Position numbers and translations under genes: made by a program. The notes beneath the pieces were generated by a model. The model was given only the letters and a program-made list of their open reading frames with translations. It searched no databases and was not told where the DNA came from. Source: Terrimonas sp964445775 (GTDB taxonomy: Bacteria; Bacteroidota; Bacteroidia; Chitinophagales; Chitinophagaceae). Taken from it: a DNA stretch of 64,000 bases. Location of the stretch: NCBI GenBank assembly GCA_964445775.1, contig CAYUMH010000001.1, forward strand, positions 62,001 to 126,000. The letters are read 5' to 3'. Of this stretch, positions 33,450 through 41,964 are shown one piece after another; within the stretch, counting starts at the first letter, position 1, and every line of letters starts with the position of its first letter.

Positions 33450-34713
33450 ACTGCGAAAATACAGTTTTCAGTTGCTGCTTTTGTAGTTGTTCTATGCTTA
33501 GTTCCTGCGGTATATCCTGTGCATATCCTGCCGCCAGCATACCGGCAGCATAACCCGTTTGTAAGCAAATGCCCATTACCCGGGCACTGGCAATAGCCTC
33601 ATCAGTAGCCGAGATACAACGGCCGCCCATAAACAGGTTTTGAATATGAGCAGATTGTAAGCAACGGGCCGGCACCTGGTAATAACTGTCTTTGGCAAAA
33701 TACTGCATGGATACCCGTTTGTTTTGTTGCCATATTTCTATTGGCCAGGAACCATTGGCAATAGCATCGTTAAAATGATTACCGGCTAAAATATCGTTGC
33801 TTTCTAATACATATTTACCTAATGTGCGAATACCGGTGCGGATACCAATTTCATCAGCAATATGCTCGAGTTTTATCTGTTGGCAAACCGTTACGGCATC
33901 ACGCAAAAAATCCACCAGCTGAGTTATAAAAAACAGGGCAGTTTGTTGCAACTGTTGCAGGTTACCGGCAGTAAAGGTTACAGGTATGGGGATACCCACT
34001 TTAAAAGAGGCGATACCATTATGTAAAGAGCCGGGGATTAAATAAATGCGATCAAAATAATCGGGAATGGTTTTATTATAAATAGCCTTGCCAATGGCTT
34101 TTAAAATAATAAAGGAAAGCCTTGTTTCATTGGTTTCACTGATACCCGATAATGTAAAAACCTGGGCGGCCGCCTGGTAATTATCACTCTCAATTAAGGG
34201 CAGGGATAAAAACCGGGCTGCTACACTCTCGCCGGAACAATCTGCTACCGCCTTGGTGTGATAATGCAATAAGCTGTCAGCGGTTTGTACCTGAACCTGT
34301 TTAATGGTATGATGTTGTTCATACACCCCCACAACAGTGGCCCATTGTAAAACGGTTACACCTGCCTGGTGCAGAAGCTGGCTGCAGAGTATTTTAAAGT
34401 GTGCTACCTGGTAAGGCAGGTAGGCTAAATGGTATTCGTTAATCAGGGCTTGTGTTTGTGAGGCTGCCTGTAATTGTTGTGCAAAAAACCTGGTAAACCC
34501 ATTTACAATAAAATCGGGTTGCAGCTGGTGATCATATTTGTAAAGCCCGCAAATGGTGCCCACTTCGGCTGCTGTAGCCTTACCACCTAAATAAGGCGCT
34601 TTTTCTACTAATACTACTTTACTGCCGGCCTCTGCTGCTGCAATGGCTGCGGCTACGCCGGCTATACCGCCGCCGATAATAACAATATCAGTATGGTCAA
34701 TGGTTGGGGTCAT
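33427..34713 (-). CDS. FAD-dependent oxidoreductase (PF12831-like)
   Basis: Protein of 428 aa. The N-terminal Rossmann motif is IIGGGIAGVAAAIAAAEAG with KVVLVEKAPYLGGKATAAEVG. A Cys lies in GTICGLYKYD, where PF12831-type enzymes often have a conserved Cys or Gly. A C-terminal FAD-binding segment is LFMGGRCISATDEAIASARV. The family relates to fumarate-reductase-like flavoproteins that oxidise or reduce small molecules. In this operon it probably acts on the carrier-bound intermediate or on the released product. I choose the ATG at 34713 over a TTG five codons upstream. It is 35 bases after the condensation-like gene. Confidence 0.85.
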   Translation of the reverse strand: MTPTIDHTDIVIIGGGIAGVAAAIAAAEAGSKVVLVEKAPYLGGKATAAEVGTICGLYKYDHQLQPDFIVNGFTRFFAQQLQAASQTQALINEYHLAYLPYQVAHFKILCSQLLHQAGVTVLQWATVVGVYEQHHTIKQVQVQTADSLLHYHTKAVADCSGESVAARFLSLPLIESDNYQAAAQVFTLSGISETNETRLSFIILKAIGKAIYNKTIPDYFDRIYLIPGSLHNGIASFKVGIPIPVTFTAGNLQQLQQTALFFITQLVDFLRDAVTVCQQIKLEHIADEIGIRTGIRTLGKYVLESNDILAGNHFNDAIANGSWPIEIWQQNKRVSMQYFAKDSYYQVPARCLQSAHIQNLFMGGRCISATDEAIASARVMGICLQTGYAAGMLAAGYAQDIPQELSIEQLQKQQLKTVFSQYEQVPGI

Positions 34714-34748
34714 GATTACCTGGTACAAAAAAAAGCAGGTCCCTGCTG

Positions 34749-36101
34749 CTATGAATCAGAGATTTGAGAAGTAGCGACAAGCAGTTTTTTTAACTCTTCT
34801 TCAATCAATGTTATTTCAAATGTATCTATAATATCCGGAGAATAAGCAATATTAATATTTAAAGCATTATTGAATTTTAAAAACGAAAAAGTAAGGCCAG
34901 GCGGAAATGTTGGCGACGGGTAAATGGTAAGCCCCGAAACGGCATAGCCCATAAAACTGGTATGGGTATTAAAGCCTTCACCGGTTGCGGAATATACAAA
35001 ACTTGTAAATTTTCCTTCACCGGTATTATTTACCAGCTTGTAATATAACCAAACGGGTATATGCCGCATCATGTTTAACAGGTTACTGTATGATTGCGGG
35101 CGTTTATTTTTTATCTGCTCCGTCATTTGCTCAGACAAATTGCTAACCGTTTGTTTTACCTGCTGTAAAACCTGTTGTGGCATACGGTAAAAAAAGAAAG
35201 CTACCGTGTTGGAAATGATGGGGCCGATGGCTCCGCGCAAACGGCCATCGTAGGGAACGGGCAGCCACAAAGTGCCTTGCGTATTACGCTGCTTTAACAG
35301 GTTATTGACAGCATGACTGCAACAGGCAATATAAAACAAATTAGGACCTAAACGGGCGCCATGATTTATAGCATTCTGGTGAATTTGTTGTGTTTCCTCC
35401 TGGGTATAATAAATGATCCTGGTTTTAAAAGGGGCTTTGGCCTTACTGCCGGCCGATGCTACCGATGCCAGCGGTGCTTTTGAAGATTGCTCAATAAAGC
35501 TTTTAACCTTATACATGTTGCGTATATGCGCCAACATGCCTAACGGCTTTTCTTTGGCCGGGAAAAGCACATTGATATCAGTAACGGCCTTCCCGGCTGC
35601 TATATCATTCAGGTGGTTGATAAGCATCGCAATGCCACGTCCGTCGATCAGGATATGATTCCAGGAAATAACAATTAAAGAGCGCTGATCGGGGTATTCA
35701 ATAATATCACACTCAATAAAACGTTCGCCTTCAATCGGTATATCGCGTTGTAAAACAATGTCGGGTATTTCGTTAAATACATTGTGACTGTGGGTCCGGG
35801 TAATAATATGATTACCCTTGTCAGTATATTGCCAGTAAGGGCGGCCAAACAGTGCACCGGGTTTCAACTGTATATTACATAACCAGTGTATAACCGGTGA
35901 CAGGGCAAATACAGTTTTTAAACGTTCCTGGTCAATACGATCTTCTGTGTTAAAAACAATACGCATTACATTACCGCCCGACTGGTATTTCTTGGCATGT
36001 TTGTCCAGCACCAGGTGAAAACAATCAGAGCCGGTTAAATAAACTTTTCCAGGCAGGGTATGTAAAAGCGAATTCAAGCAATATACTTTAGTAGTAAACA
36101 A
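34749..36101 (-). CDS. Stand-alone condensation-domain-like acyltransferase
   Basis: Protein of 450 aa with the CoA-dependent acyltransferase fold. The key motif reads NHILIDGRG (~150), a variant of HHxxxDG that keeps the second, catalytic His and the DG. The N-terminal LTGSDCFHLVLDKHAKKY and a second-half GTLWLPVPYDGRLRGAIGP with ISNTVAFFFYR fit the DFGWG-like latch region only loosely. It probably joins the carrier-bound acyl group to an amine or alcohol. A TTG start at 36101 is used: no ATG precedes the domain, and the next Met would remove its first strand. It could also be a PapA-like or wax-ester-like enzyme. Confidence 0.75.
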   Translation of the reverse strand: MFTTKVYCLNSLLHTLPGKVYLTGSDCFHLVLDKHAKKYQSGGNVMRIVFNTEDRIDQERLKTVFALSPVIHWLCNIQLKPGALFGRPYWQYTDKGNHIITRTHSHNVFNEIPDIVLQRDIPIEGERFIECDIIEYPDQRSLIVISWNHILIDGRGIAMLINHLNDIAAGKAVTDINVLFPAKEKPLGMLAHIRNMYKVKSFIEQSSKAPLASVASAGSKAKAPFKTRIIYYTQEETQQIHQNAINHGARLGPNLFYIACCSHAVNNLLKQRNTQGTLWLPVPYDGRLRGAIGPIISNTVAFFFYRMPQQVLQQVKQTVSNLSEQMTEQIKNKRPQSYSNLLNMMRHIPVWLYYKLVNNTGEGKFTSFVYSATGEGFNTHTSFMGYAVSGLTIYPSPTFPPGLTFSFLKFNNALNINIAYSPDIIDTFEITLIEEELKKLLVATSQISDS

Positions 36102-36130
36102 TTGGTAACAACAACCGGGAGAGCTGTAGT

Positions 36131-36379
36131 TTAGCCGGCTTTTAATTGTAATACCAGGGCCGATAAAGCCTGCAGGGTTTTAAAATTTTCCGGTAATAAA
36201 TGTTCATCGGGAATGGCCACACCAAACTGTCTTTCAATAAACAGGATCACTTCCACGGTTGAAAATGAATCCAGGCCTGCATCCTGCAGGTTAGATGTTT
36301 CGGTAATGGCCACATGTTCGGCCATTACATTTTGCTGAATAAACTGTTGTATATCGGCGATGATCTGCTGCTGATCCAT
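36131..36379 (-). CDS. Discrete acyl/peptidyl carrier protein
   Basis: Protein of 82 aa with a phosphopantetheine site DAGLDSFSTVEV (Ser in LDS) and the flanking IERQFGVAIPDEHL helix. It is distinct from housekeeping acpP (GADSLDTVEL). It would be activated by a phosphopantetheinyl transferase encoded elsewhere and loaded by the ligase of this operon. It starts two bases after the permease stop and is followed 29 bases later by the condensation-like gene. Confidence 0.92.
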   Translation of the reverse strand: MDQQQIIADIQQFIQQNVMAEHVAITETSNLQDAGLDSFSTVEVILFIERQFGVAIPDEHLLPENFKTLQALSALVLQLKAG

Positions 36380-36381
36380 GA

Positions 36382-37674
36382 TTATATTTTTCTTTTCATT
36401 TTGTTTACGGCCATTGCAATAGCAAAGGTTATGACAAAGAAGGCTAATAATTTACCGGTTGCGGGTAGTACCGAATTAAAGCCATCGTTCCGTAAAAATA
36501 AATTATAGTAGCCTTCCAGGGCCCAGTTCAGGGGCGATATTTCACTGATGTCACGCATTGTTTTAGACATTACGTAAGTAGGCACCCATATACCACCTAA
36601 TGCGGATAATAATAATACAGATAAGGAACCCAGTATAGCGCCCTGCTGTTCAGTGTTAGCCAGTGTGCCCACTAACACCCCATAGCCTGTTGCGGCTAAT
36701 GATGTGGCCAGGGTTAATACCAGAATGCCGGAAACGCTATCGCCCATTACCAGCGGCGGCAGCCCAAACAAGGGCAATATATACAGGCCTACGCATAACA
36801 TTAACAGGAACTGTATCAGTCCCACGATTACATACACCACCACTTTACCCTGCATTAATAACAGGTAGGAGGTAGGCATGGTATGCAACCTGAAAATACT
36901 GCCTTCCGATTTTTCCTTCATAATACTGCCGCATAAGGGAATGGCGATAAAGAACATGGCAAAGATGGTCCAGGCCGGGACACTGTGCTGTACCGCACTG
37001 GGAATGATCTCGCTGTTGTTCTTGGACGCGTATTGTTCGGTGTACCTGAATATTTGTGAGCGGTTAAAGGTATTGCCGGGTTTTTTACCTCCTTCAGGGA
37101 TCACTTCTGCTATCTGTTCGGAGAAGGTCTCGAACATGATCTTTGTTTTTACCTCCGATATAAACTCTCTTAAGGCGCTGGTGATGGAAGAGATGAATGA
37201 TTTTTTTGTGACCGGGTCAATAAGGATAATAATTTCTACCGAATCCTTCATACCCTGTATTGCTGCTGCGGCTTCTGCCGGGTTAATAGACTCATCAATT
37301 AATTGTGATACATTTTCCCGGATGGCTTTGGTGGCATTTTGCGGCACTACAATGCCCAGTAAAAACTTACCGTCGGCTACGGCCTGCCTGGCTGTTTCCA
37401 GTGTGGCCGGTTTTCCGTTAATGGAGTCGTAGTATTTACACAACTCATTATTACGCAGGCCCTGTTCCACCATATCACCCAGGGAGTCTTTATCATTGTT
37501 TACAAATACAATGGGGATACTGCTTTCGTTAATGCTTCTGAAAGCGGCATCCTGTATAATGGTCATTACAAAAATGAGCACCATGGGCATGAGGAAAAGA
37601 ATGGATAAGCCGATCTTATCCCTGAGCAGGATGATGGTTTCTTTCCTTATAATGGCTTTTAATTTTGTAAACAT
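36382..37674 (-). CDS. ABC-2 type transporter permease
   Basis: Protein of 430 aa with one N-terminal TM segment, a large extracytoplasmic domain (~50-225), and five C-terminal TM helices (~225-425), the YhhJ/DrrB-long layout. Sequences such as AIPLCGSIMKEKSEGSIFRL and LGSLSVLLLSALGGIWVPTY are typical of ABC-2 permeases. It pairs with the ATPase whose stop codon overlaps its start (TGATG), indicating coupled translation. It probably exports the product of the operon, or a lipid, across the inner membrane. Confidence 0.92.
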   Translation of the reverse strand: MFTKLKAIIRKETIILLRDKIGLSILFLMPMVLIFVMTIIQDAAFRSINESSIPIVFVNNDKDSLGDMVEQGLRNNELCKYYDSINGKPATLETARQAVADGKFLLGIVVPQNATKAIRENVSQLIDESINPAEAAAAIQGMKDSVEIIILIDPVTKKSFISSITSALREFISEVKTKIMFETFSEQIAEVIPEGGKKPGNTFNRSQIFRYTEQYASKNNSEIIPSAVQHSVPAWTIFAMFFIAIPLCGSIMKEKSEGSIFRLHTMPTSYLLLMQGKVVVYVIVGLIQFLLMLCVGLYILPLFGLPPLVMGDSVSGILVLTLATSLAATGYGVLVGTLANTEQQGAILGSLSVLLLSALGGIWVPTYVMSKTMRDISEISPLNWALEGYYNLFLRNDGFNSVLPATGKLLAFFVITFAIAMAVNKMKRKI

Positions 37675-38426
37675 CAATCCCGTAGTTTTCGGTTAGTAAG
37701 GTGTAAAAAAACATCTTCCAGGTTTTTGCTTCCGGGATAGGCGTTAATTAAAGCCCGGGGCTCATCTTCCGCTAAAATTTTACCCTGATCAATAATGGAT
37801 ACCCGGGTACAAAAATGTTCCGCTTCTTCCATATGGTGGGAGGTGTAAACAATAGTAGTGCCTTCCGCATTCAGTTCTTTTAACCGTTCAATGATCACAG
37901 TCCGGCTTTGTACATCTACACCTACGGTCGGCTCATCTAAAAACAATACTTTAGGGCTATGTAAAATCCCGGCAATTAAATTGATACGTCTTTTCATACC
38001 ACCGGAATACTCCATTACTTTCCGGTTGGCTTTAGCGCTTAAGCCCAGTTTTTCCAGCCAGGTGTCTATTTTATCGTGAAGTGGTTTGCCTTTCAGTCCA
38101 TACATATGACCGAAGAAAACAAGGTTTTCCCGGCCGGTTAAAGTGGGGTATAAAGCAATATCCTGCGGCACTACGCCTATCAGCTGTTTTACGGCATCGG
38201 TATGTTGCTGTAAATTAATACCATTAATGGTAATGCTGCCACTGGTAGGTGGAAACAAGCCGCATAACATGGAAATGGTGGTTGTTTTGCCGGCCCCGTT
38301 AGGCCCCAGTAAACCAAAAATTTCATTTTGCCTGATGGCTAATGAAATACCCCGCACCGAAGGCTCGGCAGCGGTTTTAAACTGTTTGGTTAAATGGTCA
38401 ACTATGATAATAGGCTCGTTGCTCAT
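37674..38426 (-). CDS. ABC transporter ATP-binding protein
   Basis: Protein of 250 aa with a complete nucleotide-binding domain: Walker A GLLGPNGAGKTT, Q-loop GVVPQDIALYPTL, signature YSGGMKRR, Walker B VLFLDEPTVGVD and H-loop TSHHMEEAE. It is of the DrrA/CcmA/YhhJ-partner type, usually linked to export of drugs, lipids or polysaccharides. It is the first gene of the six-gene operon. An incomplete -7 element (TATTTTG) precedes the ATG at 38426. An upstream in-frame TTG is less likely. Confidence 0.94.
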   Translation of the reverse strand: MSNEPIIIVDHLTKQFKTAAEPSVRGISLAIRQNEIFGLLGPNGAGKTTTISMLCGLFPPTSGSITINGINLQQHTDAVKQLIGVVPQDIALYPTLTGRENLVFFGHMYGLKGKPLHDKIDTWLEKLGLSAKANRKVMEYSGGMKRRINLIAGILHSPKVLFLDEPTVGVDVQSRTVIIERLKELNAEGTTIVYTSHHMEEAEHFCTRVSIIDQGKILAEDEPRALINAYPGSKNLEDVFLHLTNRKLRD

Positions 38427-38558
38427 ATAAAGCGGCAAAATACAACTGCTTTATGATATTACTATACTTAAAGGATACTAATCGGCCATTTATTTTAAGA
38501 AACGGTGGAAGGCAAAAATAAATGACTTGCAGGGCATAGAAAACATCAGCAGCTAACA

Positions 38559-38590
38559 ACAGCGGCCGGCATGTAAATGCCGGCCGCTGT
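38559..38590 (-). terminator. Long GC-rich hairpin after the DUF1801 gene
   Basis: Perfect 14-bp stem ACAGCGGCCGGCAT / ATGCCGGCCGCTGT with loop GTAA. The T-run is weak (TTGTTAG), but the stem is very stable and lies 20 bases after the stop. Confidence 0.6.
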
Positions 38591-38609
38591 ATAAAGAAAC
38601 AAGTGTGTA

Positions 38610-38975
38610 TTATTTTCCCGCTTCGTTCTCTTTTTTTCTGAACGCTACAATACGTTTTACCAGGTCTGCCGGCAAGGGCTCGTTATTGGGCAACTGTATG
38701 GCCGATTTGGTCACTTTCATTTTCTTTAATTCGCTATCAAAAGCCTGCAATAAAGCCTGGCTCCAGGGACTGGAGATAGTGATATGTTTGGCATAGGCCG
38801 AGTAATAAATAAGAAAACCATGGTATTTAAAAGCAGGGATCTGGTAACTGATCACCTCTTCCGCTTTTGGCGCTACCTTATGAATGATATTACGGATGGC
38901 CTGCATTCTTTCCTGCACTTCGGCAGGAAAAGCGCTATGGTATTCGTCAATCGTTTTATAATCGGTTTTTGCCAT
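38610..38975 (-). CDS. DUF1801 (YdhG-like) protein
   Basis: Protein of 121 aa with the DUF1801 pattern: YHSAFPAEVQERMQAIRNII, EEVISYQIPAFKYHGFLIYY and PADLVKRIVAFRKKEN. Bacillus YdhG has been called an iron chaperone of frataxin-like fold, but this role is not established here. Such genes often accompany AHSA1 and ArsR genes, as here (95 bases after the AHSA1 gene upstream). It is the last gene of the group on the minus strand. Confidence 0.85.
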   Translation of the reverse strand: MAKTDYKTIDEYHSAFPAEVQERMQAIRNIIHKVAPKAEEVISYQIPAFKYHGFLIYYSAYAKHITISSPWSQALLQAFDSELKKMKVTKSAIQLPNNEPLPADLVKRIVAFRKKENEAGK

Positions 38976-39070
38976 GGTGTTAAAGGTTTTAATGAATGAA
39001 TAAAGTGCCGGAACAAAGACATTTGGCCATACAATTTACTAAAAGCAGGCCTGGTAACCCATAAACTAAC

Positions 39071-39571
39071 CTATTTATTCAGCACCAATAACAGCTCGTC
39101 CAGTTTCTCCAGGGTTAACTTCAATCCTTCTTCCATACCCATTTGTATCACGGTTTCCAGATCGGCCAGCGATTTATAGGTAACAATGGTTTGTACCAGG
39201 GCATTGCTGTTAAGGTCGCTAAATGTTACCACCCATTCGGCACGGGGCATATCGGGGTTCACATTACCTTCCGCGTCGCAAAACGCATCCAGGGAATAGT
39301 AAAAATCTATAGGCTGTATTTTAGTATAATCGGTACGGCCCCAGTACTCGGTTCCCTCAGGGTCTACCATGGCGTATGTCCAGTGACCGCCTTCGCTAAA
39401 ATCCATCGATTTTGTTTTAGTAGTAAACGGCTTGGGCGCAAACCACTGGTCCAGTAATTCACTTTTGGTATAACAATCCCATACCAGGCTGCGGCCGGCG
39501 ACAAATTCACGTTTAACGGTGATGGTGTTTTTTTCCTTGTCTACCAGGAAATCAAATTGTAAGTGATGCAT
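39071..39571 (-). CDS. AHSA1/SRPBCC domain protein, copy 2
   Basis: Protein of 166 aa, a single START/SRPBCC beta-helix-grip domain of the AHSA1 type: VWDCYTKSELLDQWFAPKPF and MDFSEGGHWTYAMVDPEGTE. It is clearly paralogous to the gene just upstream, sharing DAFCDAEGNVNPDMPR versus DAFCDEAGNMNPDMPR, so it arose by tandem duplication. The role of such proteins is ligand binding or chaperone-like and is not defined. Its start lies four bases after the stop of the upstream copy. Confidence 0.88.
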   Translation of the reverse strand: MHHLQFDFLVDKEKNTITVKREFVAGRSLVWDCYTKSELLDQWFAPKPFTTKTKSMDFSEGGHWTYAMVDPEGTEYWGRTDYTKIQPIDFYYSLDAFCDAEGNVNPDMPRAEWVVTFSDLNSNALVQTIVTYKSLADLETVIQMGMEEGLKLTLEKLDELLLVLNK

Positions 39572-39575
39572 GGTT

Positions 39576-40079
39576 TTATTTTTTAAAAGTTAATAATAAT
39601 TCATCCAGGTTGCCCAGGGCCATGGTAAAGCCCTCCTGCATACCCATGGCCACTACTTTTTCCAGGTCGGCCAGGCTTTGGTATTGCAGGGTAATATTTA
39701 CTGTGGTATGGTTGTTACCGGCTGTAAAAACATTGGTCCATAAAGTGCGGGGCATATCGGGGTTCATATTGCCGGCTTCATCACAAAATGCATCCAGGGC
39801 GGTATAACTCTTGGATGGATCGATGGTTTGATAATCGGCCAGGCACCAGTGTTTATCACCTTCGGGGCTGATCATGACATAATGCCACTGTCCGCCTTCG
39901 GCAAAGTGTAATGTTTTTGTTTGAACGTAGTAAGGTTTGGGTGCCCACCACTGGTCCAGCAATTCGGCAGTGGTCCAGGCCTGCCATACCAGGTCCAGGT
40001 CTGCACCAAATTCACGGGTTACGTGAATGGCATTATTAGCCTTATCCACGGTAAAATTGAATAAAAGATTACTGTTCAT
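39576..40079 (-). CDS. AHSA1/SRPBCC domain protein, copy 1
   Basis: Protein of 167 aa with the AHSA1 motifs LVWQAWTTAELLDQWWAPKP and HFAEGGQWHYVMISPEGDKH. The gene overlaps the ArsR regulator gene by 11 bases, so it is translationally coupled to it. The ArsR-SRPBCC pairing is very common; in many bacteria the regulator controls its SRPBCC partner. The ligand is unknown. Confidence 0.88.
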   Translation of the reverse strand: MNSNLLFNFTVDKANNAIHVTREFGADLDLVWQAWTTAELLDQWWAPKPYYVQTKTLHFAEGGQWHYVMISPEGDKHWCLADYQTIDPSKSYTALDAFCDEAGNMNPDMPRTLWTNVFTAGNNHTTVNITLQYQSLADLEKVVAMGMQEGFTMALGNLDELLLTFKK

Positions 40080-40395
40080 GTTTTTTGTTTTGTAAGGTTG
40101 CCAATAGGTTGTCTAGCTGGTTAAAACGGGTTTCCCATATCTTTCGGAACTGTTCCAGCCATTTATCTATCTCTTTCATTTTTTCAATTTCAAGCTGGTA
40201 ATAAATTTCACGGCCCTGTTGTGCCGGTTTTATCAATTCACATTCCTGCAAAATCTTCAGGTGTTTGGATACAGCCTGCCGGGTGCTGTCAAAATGCTCG
40301 GCAATGGCGTTTGGGGTCATGGCCTGTATGGCTATCAGTACTAAAATGGCCCGCCGGGTGGGGTCGGCAATGGCCTGGAATATATCTCTGCGCAT
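40069..40395 (-). CDS. ArsR-type winged-helix regulator
   Basis: Protein of 108 aa with the HTH of the ArsR family: IFQAIADPTRRAILVLIAIQ and STRQAVSKHLKILQECELIK. The metal-binding ELCVCDL motif of true ArsR proteins is absent, so it probably senses something other than arsenic. It heads the ArsR-AHSA1-AHSA1-DUF1801 group, and its promoter carries inverted repeats that could be its own operator. Confidence 0.9.
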   Translation of the reverse strand: MRRDIFQAIADPTRRAILVLIAIQAMTPNAIAEHFDSTRQAVSKHLKILQECELIKPAQQGREIYYQLEIEKMKEIDKWLEQFRKIWETRFNQLDNLLATLQNKKHEQ

Positions 40396-40414
40396 AGATG
40401 TATTGTTTTAATGA

Positions 40415-40458
40415 AACCGTTCGGTTGCAAATATATGTGCAACTTTTTGGTTGCGCAA
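40415..40458 (-). promoter_or_regulatory. Promoter and likely operator of the arsR group
   Basis: Minus strand: TTG (40458-40456), 20 nt, TATATTTG (40435-40428). Inverted repeat GTTGCA (40424-40429) / TGCAAC (40438-40443) spans the -7 box. AACCG (40415-40419) / CGGTT (40422-40426) overlaps it. The layout suits repression by the ArsR protein. Confidence 0.6.
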
Positions 40459-40502
40459 ATATTTCAGCACTTTTTTTTAAAAAATTTGCGGAAGGAAAGG
40501 AA

Positions 40503-40529
40503 TAAAAAAGAGTGCCTAAGGCACTCCTT
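40503..40529 (-). terminator. Terminator of the DUF1501 gene
   Basis: Stem GAGTGCC / GGCACTC with TTTTTTATT on the minus strand. Confidence 0.8.
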
Positions 40530-40567
40530 GAACTGTATATTGTATGTGAGATAAAAAAACAATAGGA

Positions 40568-41767
40568 TTATATAAACGACAGCTTATCGTATTTCCGGCC
40601 CAGTATCGTCACATCATCCGCATCCAGCCATTTATTCAGAACTGTAGCATATACATTTTTAAAGTCAACGCTGTGTTGCAGATCGCCGTCCTGCAGGTTG
40701 CTTAAATCGGGCATGGCATTGATCAGTCCTTTTTGCTGTAAGCCACCGCTGATAAAAAACATATTATTAGCCGTACCATGGTCTGTACCATTACTGGCAT
40801 TTTGTGCTACCCGGCGGCCAAACTCTGAAAAGCTAAATAACAATACATCATTAAAACGGTTATTGGCCTTCAGGTCATTGGTAAATGCCAGTACCGCATC
40901 ATTCATATCTTTAAAAAGCCTTGACTGGCGGTCATCCTGGCCCACATGCGTATCAAAGCTTCCCAGTGACACATAGTATACTTTGGTATTGATCTCGGAA
41001 AAAATCAGCGAGGCAATTGTTTTTAAACTATTACCCAGGTCGGTCTTAGGGTAGGGTGCGCTGGTAGGGTGTAGTTTACTTTGTTTAAAAATATAATCGG
41101 CCGATGATAAGGTTTGTGCCATGGTTTTATACAGGTAATCCACCGGCTGCTCTTCCTGTGCCTGCTGGTGCTGTTTCATTACCTCTTTAAAAAATTTTTC
41201 GTTGGAGGTTCCGTATAAACGGCGGGGATCTTTTACTGCAATGCCGTTATTGCCCTTGCCTTTCAGCGCGAGGCTCAGCACATCATCAATCTCAATAGCC
41301 TGGGTGGGTTTATCACAGCCATTACACTGGGCATCTAAATAGCGGCCTATCCAGCCCTGGTGCCAGTACTCATCACTTTTACTGGCGCTATGCCATATAT
41401 CCATACTCCTGAAATGCGACCGGTCCGGGTTAGGATAACCCACATTGTTCATAATACCCAGGTTGCCTTCATCATATAAGGATTTAAAACCGGTTAAGGC
41501 CGGGTGCAGGCCCACTTCATCAGTCAGCTGCAATGCTTTTTCCTTTGCAATACCCAATTGGGGACGCAGTTTATAATACACATCATTACGGATAGGGATC
41601 ACTGTGTTCAGCCCGTCGTTACCGCCGCTTAACTGTAATACCACCACCACCTTATTACCCGGCGGAACAGTGTATCCTCCTTCAAATGCTTTTAAAAAGC
41701 GGGGTAATAACAAGGATGCCGTAGCCAGTGAACCTGTTTGTATAAATGTTCTGCGTTTTATAAGCAT
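40568..41767 (-). CDS. DUF1501 domain exported protein
   Basis: Protein of 399 aa. The N-terminus has a twin-arginine-like signal (IKRRTFIQTGSLATASLLLP), fixing the start at 41767 rather than 13 codons upstream. The DUF1501 body shows VVVVLQLSGGNDGLNTVIPI, RSHFRSMDIWHSA, GSFDTHVGQ and EFGRRVAQNASNGTDHGTAN. The fold relates to alkaline-phosphatase/sulfatase-like proteins, but the function is unknown. DUF1501 genes almost always neighbour DUF1800 genes, as here, which suggests a shared exported complex. Confidence 0.9.
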   Translation of the reverse strand: MLIKRRTFIQTGSLATASLLLPRFLKAFEGGYTVPPGNKVVVVLQLSGGNDGLNTVIPIRNDVYYKLRPQLGIAKEKALQLTDEVGLHPALTGFKSLYDEGNLGIMNNVGYPNPDRSHFRSMDIWHSASKSDEYWHQGWIGRYLDAQCNGCDKPTQAIEIDDVLSLALKGKGNNGIAVKDPRRLYGTSNEKFFKEVMKQHQQAQEEQPVDYLYKTMAQTLSSADYIFKQSKLHPTSAPYPKTDLGNSLKTIASLIFSEINTKVYYVSLGSFDTHVGQDDRQSRLFKDMNDAVLAFTNDLKANNRFNDVLLFSFSEFGRRVAQNASNGTDHGTANNMFFISGGLQQKGLINAMPDLSNLQDGDLQHSVDFKNVYATVLNKWLDADDVTILGRKYDKLSFI

Positions 41768-41770
41768 GAT

Positions 41771-41832
41771 CGAGTATTTAGATATTAGTATAAAGTATCC
41801 AGACATTAGTATTTAGTATGCAGATACTAAGG
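41771..41832. repeat. AT-rich TAGTAT/AGATA word repeat
   Basis: GAGTATTTAGATATTAGTAT and following degenerate copies, the same words as in the 29174 array. It lies just upstream of the DUF1501 start. Confidence 0.6.
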
Positions 41833-41844
41833 TCTTTTATAATG

Positions 41845-41957
41845 TTTTCGGCTTCAGCTCCCTGATCGGGCAACCGTTGCGACAACTTGTCCCCACAGTA
41901 TTGTGGCGGACTATTGCTTTAAGCATTGAGCTTTCTGCTTTTAGCATTCAGCTTTCA
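41845..41957. repeat. Two dispersed repeats between DUF1800 and DUF1501 genes
   Basis: A GC-rich part (TTCGGCTTCAG, ATCGGGCAACCGTTGCG, TGTCCCCACAGTATTG) shares words with the elements at 29318 and 6483. The following part (AGCATTGAGCTTTCTGC, TTTTAGCATTCAGCTTTCAGC) belongs to the AGCTTT word family. Confidence 0.5.
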
Positions 41958-41964
41958 GCTTCCC

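Noticed and set aside
32016..38426. Flexirubin or aryl-polyene cluster
   Set aside because: No ketosynthase, ketoreductase, dehydratase, ammonia-lyase or LolA/MMPL genes are present; the nearby acpP-fabF are standard fatty acid genes in a separate unit on the other strand.
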